A stretch of 64,000 nt of DNA from DATFCK01 sp045809745 (GCA_045809745.1 JBJMXE010000074.1:1-64000); one strand, 5' to 3'; shown: positions 34,039 to 43,437, counted from the stretch's first letter. The notes: generated from the sequence alone by a model not told the origin. Translations and numbers: made by a program.

Positions 34039-35148
34039 ATGACCGACCCGGCCGATAAGAAAACGCCGCTCTACCAGGAACACGTTCGACTTGGCGCGAA
34101 GATTATTCCTTTCGGGGGATGGCTGATGCCGGTCCACTACACCAGCATCGTTGACGAGCACCAGACAGTGAGGACAAACGTCGGGATGTTCGACATTTCG
34201 CATATGGGCCAGTTCGTCGTCGCCGGAACTGGAGCCGGCGCTTGGCTGAACGAGATGTTAACCAACAACATCGAGAAGCTCGGGAACGGCCAGGGCCAAT
34301 ATAGCTTTCTCTTAAACGAGCGGGGCGGCGTCATCGATGACCTCATTGCCTATCGTCTCGGCGGCGAACAATTCTTGCTGGTCGTAAACGCTTCAAAGAT
34401 TGACGAAGATTTTGCCTGGCTGGATCAACACCGCAGATCGCACGCCGGCATTACTCTCCTCAACCGGAGCGCCGATTATGGTGCAATTGCGATTCAGGGG
34501 CCGCGAACGGTTGAGCTGTTCACCGCGCTCCTATCTGGAAGCGGCGAGTTGCCCGCTCGCAATCGTTTAGCGGACCTATCGCTGAATCAGATTGCTGTTT
34601 CCGTAGCGCGCACCGGTTACACCGGGGAAGACGGAGTTGAAGTATTCTTCCGGGCGGCCGACGCCACCAAAGTTTGGAATCTGTTCCTAGAGCGAGGCGC
34701 CCAGTTCGGAGTCAAGCCATGCGGCCTCGGTGCTCGCGACACGCTCCGTTTGGAAATGTGCTATCCGCTGAATGGGTCAGACTTGTCCGCCGAGCGTAAC
34801 CCAATCGAAGCGGGCCTCGGCTTTTTCGTTGATCTAAATAAACCCAAGTTCATTGGTCGCGATGTATTGGCCTCGGCGAAGGAACACGGCTCACCGGAAA
34901 AGCTGATAGCATTTCGAATGAGCGGGAAAGGCCCCCCGCCCCGCCCCCATTATACTGTTTTCGCGGATGGAACCCGAGTTGGTGAGGTCACCAGCGGGAC
35001 GGCGTCGCCCAGCCTGAATTACGGGATCGGCATGGCTTACGTAGCGACGCCGTCGGGCACCATCGGCCGCGGAATCGAGATTGAAATCCGGGGCACAAAA
35101 TTTCCCGCGACAATTGAGAAGAAACCGCTCTATAAGAAGCAACCATGA
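34039..35148 (+). CDS. gcvT: Glycine cleavage system T protein (aminomethyltransferase)
   Basis: Transfers the methylene group from H-protein-bound aminomethyl-lipoate to tetrahydrofolate, releasing ammonia. 369 residues from ATG 34039. Seen: FGGWLMPVHYTSIVDEH, MFDISHMGQ, the folate-binding NRSADYGAIAIQGP, the catalytic Asp region RTGYTGEDGVEVFF, and LGARDTLRLEMCYPLNGSD. Directly coupled to gcvH by a 4-base overlap. No glycine riboswitch can be recognised upstream. The P protein is not in the window. Confidence 0.96.
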   Translation: MTDPADKKTPLYQEHVRLGAKIIPFGGWLMPVHYTSIVDEHQTVRTNVGMFDISHMGQFVVAGTGAGAWLNEMLTNNIEKLGNGQGQYSFLLNERGGVIDDLIAYRLGGEQFLLVVNASKIDEDFAWLDQHRRSHAGITLLNRSADYGAIAIQGPRTVELFTALLSGSGELPARNRLADLSLNQIAVSVARTGYTGEDGVEVFFRAADATKVWNLFLERGAQFGVKPCGLGARDTLRLEMCYPLNGSDLSAERNPIEAGLGFFVDLNKPKFIGRDVLASAKEHGSPEKLIAFRMSGKGPPPRPHYTVFADGTRVGEVTSGTASPSLNYGIGMAYVATPSGTIGRGIEIEIRGTKFPATIEKKPLYKKQP

Positions 35149-35522
35149 ACGTTCCCGACGATCTGCTCTACACCGAATCCCATGAATGGATTAAGCGCGA
35201 AGGCGACAAGATCCGCGTCGGGATCACCGATCATGCGCAGGCAGAACTGACCGATGTGGTGTTTGTTGAGGTGCCAAAGGTGGACCGGCAGGTAAACGCG
35301 AAGGAAGCCATCGCCGTGGTGGAATCGGTGAAAGCCGCCAGCGATATTTACGCACCGGTGAAAGGCACGGTTGTGGATGCAAACAAGGCACTGGAAAGTA
35401 ATCCCGCGCTCGTCAACACGGATCCGTTCGGCGAAGGATGGCTATTCGTGCTGACGATCGATAACGAAGCCGATCTTAAGAACCTGAAAGACGCCGCTGC
35501 TTACAAGCAGCAAATCGGTTAG
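35145..35522 (+). CDS. gcvH: Glycine cleavage system H protein
   Basis: 125-residue lipoyl carrier shuttling the aminomethyl group between P, T and L proteins. The lipoylated Lys is in AVVESVKAASDIYAPVKG; start MNVPDDLLYTESHEWIK is classic. Overlaps the gcvT stop (ATGA). Confidence 0.96.
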   Translation: MNVPDDLLYTESHEWIKREGDKIRVGITDHAQAELTDVVFVEVPKVDRQVNAKEAIAVVESVKAASDIYAPVKGTVVDANKALESNPALVNTDPFGEGWLFVLTIDNEADLKNLKDAAAYKQQIG

Positions 35523-35625
35523 GCTGGCGCGCCGATGCCCTTTGTGCGTTTGCCCGGTCCGGCTCTGGCGGCGCGCCCGGCAGCGATGCGATCGTCCGCG
35601 CGTCGGCAACTTAGCACCCCAATAT

Positions 35626-35641
35626 TGTCATCCTGAGCGAA
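35626..35641. repeat. Half copy of the TGTCATCCTGAGCG palindrome
   Basis: TGTCATCCTGAGCGAA matches one arm of the complete inverted repeat at 27629-27716 for 14 bases. No second arm follows. It sits in the 223-base gap between gcvH and the receiver gene, which otherwise shows only a CCTGAGCCTCCGGGACGCTCAG hairpin-like stretch (about 35727-35748) at the receiver gene's end. Confidence 0.6.
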
Positions 35642-35745
35642 TGCTTGGGTAGCGTACAAGTGGCGTTCCGCGGCGGCGCTACGCATTGTAATCGGCCGGC
35701 GTCCGTCCAGCCAGAAGCGCCCTACCGCCTGAGCCTCCGGGACGC

Positions 35746-36141
35746 TCAGTCTTTCCCGAACAGCACTTCTTCCACACCCTTCAAAACCTCTTCCACGCGA
35801 ACTGGCGCGGCGAAGAAGCTGTATCCGCTCAGAATGCCACCGGAGATCATCTGACTTTCCGGTTTCAGGCTGGCAAGCGAGACCAATGGAGTGTCGTGCA
35901 AAATCGTATCGGTCTGAATTTTCTTGGCCAACTGCTCACGATCGGAACCGTCGCTTACCGTGTCCATCAAAATGAGATCGGGCTGAAACGCCTTGGCTGA
36001 ATTGAGCGCGAACTGGCTGTCGTGCTCCTCTTTCACCAGATACTTACCGGTCTTTTCCAATGCCCGTTTTATAAGGCGGGTAACGCCGGCTTCGCGGTCG
36101 ACCAGAAGGATCTTCTTAGGGTTGTCTATTATGTTCGCCAA
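35746..36141 (-). CDS. Degenerate single-domain response regulator
   Basis: 131 residues, only a receiver fold. KKILLVDREAGVTRLIKRAL keeps one of the two acidic residues (VDRE, not VDDE). The acceptor Asp is kept in LILMDTVSDG, but the conserved Lys is replaced (YSFFAAPVRVEEVL instead of ..KP). Phosphorylation-independent signalling is likely. The start seems to be TTG 36141, since a stop codon lies just before it in frame. No kinase is next to it. Confidence 0.78.
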   Translation of the reverse strand: MANIIDNPKKILLVDREAGVTRLIKRALEKTGKYLVKEEHDSQFALNSAKAFQPDLILMDTVSDGSDREQLAKKIQTDTILHDTPLVSLASLKPESQMISGGILSGYSFFAAPVRVEEVLKGVEEVLFGKD

Positions 36142-36182
36142 TCAGGCGAACTGTTGAGCACTCGATGTGCCACCCGGGGGCG

Positions 36183-36845
36183 CTACAGGAGCCCCGAAAT
36201 GGTGTTAATCAGGAGCGCCAAAATGACCGTATTGAACCCGAAGGAGATCACTCCGTGGAGCAACGTTATTCGCCGCATCCGTTTTGTCGTGACCTGCACG
36301 TCGGACACCTGACAGGTCATGCCGATCACGAACGCAAAGTAGGCGAAATCAAGGTAGTCTGGATCCTTGTCACCGGGAAAGTCCAATCCCTTGTCCGAGG
36401 CCTCGTCGCAATCACTGTCGCCATAATACAAGTGCGCGTAATGCAAGCTGTAGACGGTGTGAAGAAGGAACCACGATACCGCAACGGTGCTTAGCCCAAG
36501 CAATACCTTCCGGGCAACGACCGCATGTGCGGGCGAACCATGCCCCCGGATAACGAATGCCACCGCGAGCAGGGCCACACACGCCGCAGCGACCACGAAC
36601 GAAAAGATCAACAGGCGACTCAAATCCTGCGCGCGCGCGTGTGCACGTAACCCGGACGGCGGCGTGATCGCGATCGCGATCCATGCCAGCACGATTACCG
36701 ACGTGGCGAAAAAGTCCCAGACAGCGATGGCTTTGGCTGGCGATGTCACACGGTCCGGCAGAAAAAAGGCGGCCGCGGCGGCAAGCGCCACACTCGCGCC
36801 GAATCGCCGCCACGAATCACCCGATAACCAGTGGAGTGCACCCAT
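36183..36845 (-). CDS. DUF1345 membrane protein
   Basis: 220 residues with about five helices (FGASVALAAAAAFFL, AVWDFFATSVIVLAWIAI, LLIFSFVVAAACVALLAVAF, VSWFLLHTVYSLHYAHLYY, and a C-terminal LLHGVISFGFNTVILALLI). The block DYLDFAYFAFVIGMTCQVSD followed by RRITLLHGVISFGFNTVILA identifies the DUF1345 family, of unknown function (a potassium-channel-like relation has been suggested from motif similarity). Read divergently from xseB. Confidence 0.88.
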   Translation of the reverse strand: MGALHWLSGDSWRRFGASVALAAAAAFFLPDRVTSPAKAIAVWDFFATSVIVLAWIAIAITPPSGLRAHARAQDLSRLLIFSFVVAAACVALLAVAFVIRGHGSPAHAVVARKVLLGLSTVAVSWFLLHTVYSLHYAHLYYGDSDCDEASDKGLDFPGDKDPDYLDFAYFAFVIGMTCQVSDVQVTTKRMRRITLLHGVISFGFNTVILALLINTISGLL

Positions 36846-36947
36846 TATAGATTCGTTCTAACGTCACCTCGTTTGTAGCGCGTCGGCGCCCTGGGACCAA
36901 GTCCTCCTTTTTAATGGGCAGACCTGTGCTTAGTTGGATGTTTGGTT

Positions 36948-37265
36948 ATGACGACAAAGGCCAAGGCGGCCGGCACCGAGCTGAACTTTGAGACAGCCAT
37001 GGATCGGCTCGAAAAAATTGTGGAACAGATGGAGTCTGGCCAACTGCCGCTGGAGGATTTGATTGTTCGGTACGAGGAAGGCATGAACCTGGTGAAAGTT
37101 TGCCAGGAACGACTGGCCAGCGCCGAACAGAAGATTGAGATAATTGCCCGGAATAACGCCGGTAAGCCCGTCGTCAAAGATTTCGAAGCTAGTGCCGAAA
37201 CGCGTTCCGAGCCGAAACCGCCCACAGAACAGAAACATCAAAATGACGAAGTCAGACTCTTCTAA
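36948..37265 (+). CDS. xseB: Exodeoxyribonuclease VII small subunit
   Basis: 105 residues, mainly the two-helix XseB domain (about 10-75): LNFETAMDRLEKIVEQMESG, LPLEDLIVRYEEGMNLVKVC, QERLASAEQKIEII. The C-terminal about 35 residues are extra, Pro/Glu/Lys-rich. The 3' end overlaps dxs by 23 bases, so the two are coupled. xseA is not in the window. ATG 36948 is chosen over TTG 36942. Confidence 0.92.
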   Translation: MTTKAKAAGTELNFETAMDRLEKIVEQMESGQLPLEDLIVRYEEGMNLVKVCQERLASAEQKIEIIARNNAGKPVVKDFEASAETRSEPKPPTEQKHQNDEVRLF

Positions 37266-39174
37266 CGCCGCCGCCGAGCCGAAAACTCGATTACTGGACG
37301 GGATCCATTCTCCAGCAGACATCAAAGCGCTGCGGGAAGAAGACCTGCCGCAGCTCGCCGAGGAGGTGCGTGAAGTTTTGATCCAGGTCTTGTCGCAAAC
37401 CGGCGGTCACCTCGGCCCCAATCTCGGTGTGGTTGAGCTAACGATCGCGATGCACCGCATTTTCGATACGCCTCGTGATCGCTTCGTGTTCGACGTCAGC
37501 CATCAAGGTTACGTGCACAAGATGTTTACCGGGCGCCTGGATCGTATCGGCACAATGCGTCAGTACCAGGGACTGAACGGCTTTCTGCTTCGCACCGAGA
37601 GCGAACACGATTCCTATGGGGCCGGTCATGCCGGGACCGCGCTGTCGGCCGGGCTGGGTATGGCTGTCGGACGCGATCTACGTGGCGGCGACGAGCACGT
37701 TGTCGTGGTTGCGGGCGACGCCGCGCTAACCTGCGGCATCAGCTATGAAGCGTTGAATAACGCCAAATCGCAGACCAAGAAATTTATCGTCGTGCTCAAC
37801 GACAATGAATGGTCTATCGCGAAGAACGTCGGCGCGATTGCCAATTACCTGAATAACATCGCGACGAGTCCGCTTTACGCGCATCTGCACGACAAGGCAG
37901 GGCGGTTCATCCAGGGCATCGCCGGAAGAAGTGTACTGGAATTCGCGCACAAGGTCGAAGAAGGCGTCAAAAACCTTTTGGTGCCCAGTGTTATTTTCGA
38001 AGAATTGGGGCTCCGATACTACGGGCCGATCGATGGCCATGACATCGGATTGCTTACCCGCACGTTTGAATTTCTCAAGACGCAGGATGAGCCGGTCCTC
38101 CTTCACATTCTGACGAAAAAGGGGAAAGGCTACGAGCCGGCGATAGCTAAACCGGACAAGTTTCACGGTCTCGGCAAATACACGGTCGAGAGCGGCGAGA
38201 CCGCGCCTGCTCTGACGCCGACCTATTCCGAGATCATTGGCAAGACTTTGGCGAAATTCGCGGATTCAAATCAGAAAATCGTGGCGATCACTGCCGCAAT
38301 GCCGAGCGGTACCGGCCTGGGTTTTTTCCAGGCGAAACATCCGACCCGCTACTTCGACGTCGGTATTGCGGAGGAACATGCTGCGCTGTTCGCATGCGGC
38401 CTCGCGACCCAGGGGCTAAAACCTTTCCTAACGATCTATTCCACGTTCATGCAACGGGCCTACGACATGATCATTCATGACATTGCGCTGCAGAACCTGA
38501 ACGTGGCTTTGTGTATGGATCGCGCGGGGTTAAGCGGAGACGATGGTCCGACTCACCACGGGTTGTTCGACATCGGTTATCTGCGGCACGTTCCGAACAT
38601 GATTCACATGCAGCCGAAGGACGAGGACGAGTTCGTCGATATGCTGTGGACCATGGCGAACTACAATTCCGGTCCGATCGCGATTCGTTATCCTCGCGGC
38701 GCCGGCATCGGAGCGAAGCCAAAGGACGCGCCGAAGTTGTTGGAAATTGGCAAAGCCGAAGTCGTCCAACATGGCCGGCAGGTGGCAATCTTCGGCCTGG
38801 GGAACATGTTCGAACTCGCGGTTGAGGCCGCTAACAAGCTGCAGGCAATGGGAATCTCAGTGGCCTTGATCAATCCGCGATGGATCAAGCCGCTTGATAC
38901 CGGCACCCTTGAGTTTTTCGCTCGTAGCGCGGAAGTGATTGCCACGGTTGAAGACCACGTTCTGCACAACGGTTTTGGTTGCGCGGTGATGGAGCATCTT
39001 TACTCCCAGGGCATTCACACGCCGGTGGTGCGGATTGGCTGGCCTGATCAGTTCGTCGAGCACGGCACCATTCCGGTTCTGCGCAGTAAGCATGGTCTGA
39101 CCTCCGACGCGTTGGTGGAAAAGGTTCTGCCATTCGTACGAAAGCAGGCGCCGGCCCGTTCCAGCGCTGCCTGA
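37243..39174 (+). CDS. dxs: 1-deoxy-D-xylulose-5-phosphate synthase
   Basis: First step of the non-mevalonate isoprenoid pathway (pyruvate + glyceraldehyde-3-phosphate). 643 residues. Seen: GGHLGPNLGVVELTIAMHRI; the TPP motif VVAGDAALTCGISYEALNNA to VVLNDNEWSI (GDG replaced by GDA, as in chlamydial-type enzymes); the catalytic Glu region DVGIAEEHAALFACGLA; MDRAGLSGDDGPTHHG; and the C-terminal transketolase domain. ATG 37243 lies inside xseB. ispF of the same pathway is at 28641. Confidence 0.95.
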   Translation: MTKSDSSNAAAEPKTRLLDGIHSPADIKALREEDLPQLAEEVREVLIQVLSQTGGHLGPNLGVVELTIAMHRIFDTPRDRFVFDVSHQGYVHKMFTGRLDRIGTMRQYQGLNGFLLRTESEHDSYGAGHAGTALSAGLGMAVGRDLRGGDEHVVVVAGDAALTCGISYEALNNAKSQTKKFIVVLNDNEWSIAKNVGAIANYLNNIATSPLYAHLHDKAGRFIQGIAGRSVLEFAHKVEEGVKNLLVPSVIFEELGLRYYGPIDGHDIGLLTRTFEFLKTQDEPVLLHILTKKGKGYEPAIAKPDKFHGLGKYTVESGETAPALTPTYSEIIGKTLAKFADSNQKIVAITAAMPSGTGLGFFQAKHPTRYFDVGIAEEHAALFACGLATQGLKPFLTIYSTFMQRAYDMIIHDIALQNLNVALCMDRAGLSGDDGPTHHGLFDIGYLRHVPNMIHMQPKDEDEFVDMLWTMANYNSGPIAIRYPRGAGIGAKPKDAPKLLEIGKAEVVQHGRQVAIFGLGNMFELAVEAANKLQAMGISVALINPRWIKPLDTGTLEFFARSAEVIATVEDHVLHNGFGCAVMEHLYSQGIHTPVVRIGWPDQFVEHGTIPVLRSKHGLTSDALVEKVLPFVRKQAPARSSAA

Positions 39175-39241
39175 TGGCAATATCAGCTGATCCCGCGCAC
39201 CGGCTCGGCGCGCAATCCTCAGCGTCGTCGCCCCCGCAGGC

Positions 39242-40267
39242 ATGAGTGCCATCGAAGCACGCGATCTGACGAAGGTCTATCGGACCTATCGCAAGGAACG
39301 CGGTCTGTGGGGCTCCGTAAAAGGGCTGGTTAAGCGACGATATGACGAGACTCGCGCGGCGGATCATGTGTCATTTCAAATCGAGGAGGGCGAGTTCGTT
39401 GGTTTTCTCGGGCCCAACGGCGCCGGCAAAACAACGGTGCTGAAGATGTTGTCCGGTTTGTTGAACCCCACATCAGGAGAAGCTCGCGTGCTCGGATTCA
39501 CGCCCTGGGACCGGCGGAACGAGCTGAAACGGCAGTTCAGCCTTCTGATGGGACAGAAGAACGCGCTGTGGTGGGATTTACCGGCCCAGGAATCGCTCGA
39601 GCTTAACCGCGCGATTTACGGCATCGATCGCGAGCGCTTCGCCAAAGTCGTCAATGGCCTGGCCGAGCTCCTTGAGGTGTCCGACAAAATGAACGTGATG
39701 GTTCGCGAGCTGTCTCTGGGCGAGCGGATGAAAATGGAACTCATTTCGGCCCTCATTCACGAACCCAAAGTCCTGTTTCTTGACGAACCTACGATCGGAC
39801 TTGATGTCGTTAGCCAAAAACGGGTGCGTGATTTCCTCCGAATTTACAATCAGGAACATCGGATCGTGACTCTGCTCACCAGTCACTACATGCAGGACAT
39901 TGAAGAGCTCTGCGAACGGGTCATCGTGATCGATCACGGGAAAATCTTCTTCGATGGGCCGTTGACCGACATCATCGATCGTTTTTCCGGCTCCAAAATC
40001 CTAAGCCTGACGTTCGAAAGAGCGATCCAACGCGATTTCAGCAGCTTCGGCGAAGTCATCGAGCAAACCCCGATCTCCGTGCAATTGAAAGTGCCCCGAG
40101 CGAAGGTTACCGAAACCTGTCGCGAACTTCTGGAGGCGTGCGATGTCAGCGACATCAACGTTCAGGAACTGCCCGTCGAGGAAGTCATTCGGCAGTTGTT
40201 CGGCGAACGGAGAACGCTCAATGCCGCTCAGGAAGGGCCTGCCGCGCCGGCTTTGTCACCGGCGTAG
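39242..40267 (+). CDS. ABC transporter ATP-binding protein (ABC-2 / NatA-like), orphan
   Basis: 341 residues. Walker A FLGPNGAGKTTVLKML, Q loop SLLMGQKNALWWDLP, signature variant LSLGERMKMELISAL, Walker B VLFLDEPTIGLD and switch His in LLTSHYMQD. A C-terminal about 90-residue domain (KILSLTFERAIQRDFSSFGE) of the type on ABC-2 exporters follows. Such ATPases normally sit upstream of two permease genes; here the next gene is a small convergent one and no permease is in the window. The partner must be encoded elsewhere or lost. Confidence 0.9.
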   Translation: MSAIEARDLTKVYRTYRKERGLWGSVKGLVKRRYDETRAADHVSFQIEEGEFVGFLGPNGAGKTTVLKMLSGLLNPTSGEARVLGFTPWDRRNELKRQFSLLMGQKNALWWDLPAQESLELNRAIYGIDRERFAKVVNGLAELLEVSDKMNVMVRELSLGERMKMELISALIHEPKVLFLDEPTIGLDVVSQKRVRDFLRIYNQEHRIVTLLTSHYMQDIEELCERVIVIDHGKIFFDGPLTDIIDRFSGSKILSLTFERAIQRDFSSFGEVIEQTPISVQLKVPRAKVTETCRELLEACDVSDINVQELPVEEVIRQLFGERRTLNAAQEGPAAPALSPA

Positions 40268-40534
40268 CTATCTCGCCCGGATCGCGTCCTTTAACTCGTG
40301 CACGTAAGCCGGGTTCAGCTCGAATGTCGTCCCCGCCAGATCAGCGAGACTCACTTCGTCGCAGTAGGGAACAGTTTCGATGAATCCCGCAGCGATGAGA
40401 CTATTCAAAACGTCGGCTACATCTTCCAGATCCATGTGCGTAGCGTCCTGAATTTCCGAGCCCACGGCCGCTTCAGAGTAACCGATGGCCCGGACTACTG
40501 ATGCCTCACGGCCGCTGAGTCGAATTACGCGCAT
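40268..40534 (-). CDS. Small winged-helix-like protein, unknown
   Basis: 88 residues from ATG 40534 (frame open to 40606). MRVIRLSGREASVVRAIGY, then AVGSEIQDATHMDLEDVADV, LNSLIAAGFIETVPYCDEVS: a helix-turn-helix then a strand pair, like a wHTH regulator module (DprA/ArsR-like size). Identity not recognised. Its stop abuts the ABC ATPase stop end to end. Confidence 0.6.
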   Translation of the reverse strand: MRVIRLSGREASVVRAIGYSEAAVGSEIQDATHMDLEDVADVLNSLIAAGFIETVPYCDEVSLADLAGTTFELNPAYVHELKDAIRAR

Positions 40535-40638
40535 TTCGCTAAAAAAAGCAGCTTCTATACCGATGATTTGCACCGAACAAGCGGTGGACCGGGCGCTGAA
40601 CAGCAAAATCGTGGGCTGCTGGTGACGTAGACGCGCGC

Positions 40639-41490
40639 CTAAAGGCCGAAACTGGGCAGAATGCTCTGCTCCATTGCCGTTGCAAACGTAGGGTAACGAG
40701 GCGTCCAGCCAAAGGCTCGTAGCTTCGCGTTACTCACTCGTTTGTTGCTGCGTCCCCGTTTTCCGCTGCCTGCGCCATCGCCGCGGCCTGGCGGTTGGCG
40801 GCCAAGCTTCTGCGCCAGCCATGCGAAGCACTCGCTGCGCAAAATCGGTGCGTCGTCGACAACATTGTAGACGGCGTTCGCATCAGGAGTTCCGTTCGCG
40901 AGCAGAACCACGGCGGCGGCAATGTCGTCGCGGTGCACATGATTCAGGAAACGATCGTTCGCGGCATCCACGGTTGCGGCGCCCTTCAAAAAATTCGTTA
41001 GAATCGCAGAACGGCCGGGCCCATGAATCCCAGCGAGGCGGGCGACGATTCCACCACGTCGCAATACCAGCTTTTCGGTTTCCACCAGCACCTGTCCCTT
41101 CTCGTGCGACGGCTCGGACGGGCTGGTTTCATCGACCGCCTCGCCGTTTTGCTGGGCATAAACACTGGTGCTGCTGGTGAACAACAATGTCGCACCAACA
41201 AAACGATCGAGCAGGTTCTGAACGCCATTGAAGTAAACCTGCCGGTAACTTTCGGCATCCCCACCCTTCGTGCTGGCGCAATGGATAACGAGATCGAAGT
41301 TCTGCGATCGCGAATTTACCTGGTCCCGGTCGGTCACGTCCACTTCCGTGACCGGGTACGGCTTGTGCAGCAACTGACCTGCGGAAGCGGCCGAATGAGT
41401 CCATCCTTCGACCAGCCATTCCGCCTCGTGAAACAGGTCGGCTGCGGCCGAGCCGACGTAACCGCATCCCACGATCAGAATTCGGCGCAC
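40639..41490 (-). CDS. NAD(P)-dependent epimerase/reductase (YeeZ-like SDR)
   Basis: 283 residues. Rossmann start ILIVGCGYVGSAAADLF; FDLVIHCASTKGG; TSSTSVYAQQNGEAVDETSP (Ser and Tyr region, with Tyr-Ala-Gln in place of the full YxxxK); NHVHRDDIAAAVVLL. Such proteins are extended SDRs of unclear substrate, often annotated as nucleoside-sugar epimerase. The middle Gly/Arg/Lys-rich stretch (GRGDGAGSGKRGRSNKRVS) is a likely loop. Next to scpA on the same strand, 7 bases apart. Confidence 0.82.
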   Translation of the reverse strand: MRRILIVGCGYVGSAAADLFHEAEWLVEGWTHSAASAGQLLHKPYPVTEVDVTDRDQVNSRSQNFDLVIHCASTKGGDAESYRQVYFNGVQNLLDRFVGATLLFTSSTSVYAQQNGEAVDETSPSEPSHEKGQVLVETEKLVLRRGGIVARLAGIHGPGRSAILTNFLKGAATVDAANDRFLNHVHRDDIAAAVVLLANGTPDANAVYNVVDDAPILRSECFAWLAQKLGRQPPGRGDGAGSGKRGRSNKRVSNAKLRAFGWTPRYPTFATAMEQSILPSFGL

Positions 41491-41497
41491 GCGCAGT

Positions 41498-42232
41498 TTA
41501 TCCCCGGGTCTCGGCTGCGGCGATTTCGATTTCGCCTAACGGATCCGCCTGGAGCGCCCGAATCTGTTTTAGCCGCACCAGTTCGAGTAGCGCCAGAAAA
41601 GTAACCACCACTTCCACTCGTGACGTAATCTCCTCGAACAATTCCGAGAACCGCAGCCGGCCGCCAATTCCAACACGGCGCAGGATCAGCTCGATTTTGT
41701 CGGACACCGTAAATTGTTCCTCGAATATTTCTCGCAGATCCTCCCGCGCTTCAATTCGCTTGATGACATTCTGAAACGCGTTGATCAGCTGGAAAATTCC
41801 AACTTCCCCTAACCGCAGAGGGGCGGAAGCCAATTCGGAGTTCCCATTCGCGGAACGAACAAACCTTTGCTGTTGCTCGATCTCGCGCGAATGGAGATCA
41901 GAAGCCGCTTCCTTAAATTTCTTGTACTCGATCAGCTGCCGGATGAGTTCCCAGCGCGGATCATCTTCCTCAGCTTCCTCGTCCGGCGGCCGTTGATCGA
42001 CTGGAAGAAGGCTGCGGCTCTTCATGTAAATCAGGTTTGCCGCCATCACCAGGAACTCGCCGGCGACGTCGATGTTCAGCTCGCGAAACGCCTGAAGATA
42101 TTCGAGGTACTGTTTGGTGATCCGCTCGATCGAGATGTCGTAGATGTCGATCTCGTCCCGCTTGATCAGGAACAGCAGTAGATCCAGCGGACCTTCGAAA
42201 ACCTCGAGCTTAACCTTGTAATCCTCGTCCAT
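41498..42232 (-). CDS. scpA: Segregation and condensation protein A
   Basis: Kleisin subunit linking SMC heads with ScpB in the chromosome condensin. 244 residues. N-terminal KLEVFEGPLDLLLFLIKRDE and IDIYDISIERITKQYLEYLQ are diagnostic; C-terminal winged helix (LRFSELFEEITSRVEVVVTF). Start at ATG 42232. scpB is not in the window. Followed by the epimerase gene 7 bases downstream. Confidence 0.93.
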   Translation of the reverse strand: MDEDYKVKLEVFEGPLDLLLFLIKRDEIDIYDISIERITKQYLEYLQAFRELNIDVAGEFLVMAANLIYMKSRSLLPVDQRPPDEEAEEDDPRWELIRQLIEYKKFKEAASDLHSREIEQQQRFVRSANGNSELASAPLRLGEVGIFQLINAFQNVIKRIEAREDLREIFEEQFTVSDKIELILRRVGIGGRLRFSELFEEITSRVEVVVTFLALLELVRLKQIRALQADPLGEIEIAAAETRG

Positions 42233-42321
42233 CGGTCCGGGCGATTGTAGGCAGCCACCATTCAAAGTAAACGCGGCTGTCGCTCTGAAAGTGAATTGCA
42301 GGGCACGCCTGTCGCGTGCTG

Positions 42322-43437
42322 CTATTCCTGCTGATTTTTGCGATGCACCCAGACGCTGTTCACGATGCCCAGGCCAAACATGATCATCAGCACAAACGAT
42401 CCGCTATAACTGATCAGCGGCAGAGGAACGCCGGTGATCGGCAACAGTGAGATCGTCATTCCCATGTTCTGGAAGATGTGAGTGAAAATCAGCGCAGTGG
42501 TCCCTACGACCAGCAGCAATCCAAACTGATCACCCGCGAAGAACGCGACAAATAGACAGGTAAACAAAAGCAGTGCGAACCCACAGAGAAGAAACACGCC
42601 ACCGACAAATCCCCACTGCTCGGCTATTGCCGAAAAAATGTAGTCATTGTGAACAGCAGTGGCGGGAAGGAAACCGAGCTCAATCTGGGTGTTGGGCGCC
42701 TTGAATCCCTTGCCTGCCCAGCCGCCCGAGCCGATCGCGATGAGCGATTGATTGATCGCCCAGGCCGAACCTTGTTTGTCGATTTCGGGATCAAGGAACG
42801 CGGTGATGCGCTGCTGCTGATAGGGCTTTAACCCGAGGTAGATCGCAAATGGCATCATGATCGCCGCGACCAGAACAATGCAGATCAGGTAACGGAACGG
42901 GAGACCGCCCACGAATAGCAGCGCCAGCGTAACCGGCGCCCAGATAATGCACTCGCCCAAGTCCGGTTGCATGAGAATCAGCAAACATGGCGCGCCAACG
43001 ATGGTTCCGCAGAGCAACAGTCGCAGCATTGGATGCATCTGCCGGAACTGGCTCAAGAACAACGCCAGGACCATGATGCCGGCGACGACCGAGAGCTGCG
43101 CGGGCTGAAAATTAATCGGCCCGATGTGCAGCCAGCTGCGGGCACCGTAAACTTTCTGGCCGAAAAACCGCGTCAGGATCAGGAAAAACAGGCCAGCCAA
43201 ATACATCGGCAAAGCGCCCCAACGAATCCAATGGTAGTCGATGAGACTGACGACCATGAATGCGAAGAAGCCCACGCCCACCCAGTTCGCCTGCTTACGC
43301 CAGAACTCTGAGGCGACCGAGTCTTCCCGCATGTAGGTGGCGCTATAAATCGCGATCACCCCAAAAATCGCCAGCGCGAGCATTGTCGCCAGCAGGACCC
43401 AATTAAGACCAAGAAGCTTGCGGAGAAACGGAGTCAT
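42322..43437 (-). CDS. rodA: Rod-shape SEDS glycosyltransferase RodA
   Basis: Peptidoglycan polymerase of the elongasome. 371 residues, about ten helices. SEDS features: FGVIAIYSATY in TM1; RSWLHIGPINFQPAQLSVVA (extracellular catalytic loop); QPDLGECIIWAPVTLALLF with the essential Asp; and C-terminal GVPLPLISYSGSFVLMIMFG. A promoter is visible 33 bases upstream (43471-43498). RodA rather than FtsW by length and lack of N-terminal extension. mreC/mrdA are not adjacent. Confidence 0.92.
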   Translation of the reverse strand: MTPFLRKLLGLNWVLLATMLALAIFGVIAIYSATYMREDSVASEFWRKQANWVGVGFFAFMVVSLIDYHWIRWGALPMYLAGLFFLILTRFFGQKVYGARSWLHIGPINFQPAQLSVVAGIMVLALFLSQFRQMHPMLRLLLCGTIVGAPCLLILMQPDLGECIIWAPVTLALLFVGGLPFRYLICIVLVAAIMMPFAIYLGLKPYQQQRITAFLDPEIDKQGSAWAINQSLIAIGSGGWAGKGFKAPNTQIELGFLPATAVHNDYIFSAIAEQWGFVGGVFLLCGFALLLFTCLFVAFFAGDQFGLLLVVGTTALIFTHIFQNMGMTISLLPITGVPLPLISYSGSFVLMIMFGLGIVNSVWVHRKNQQE

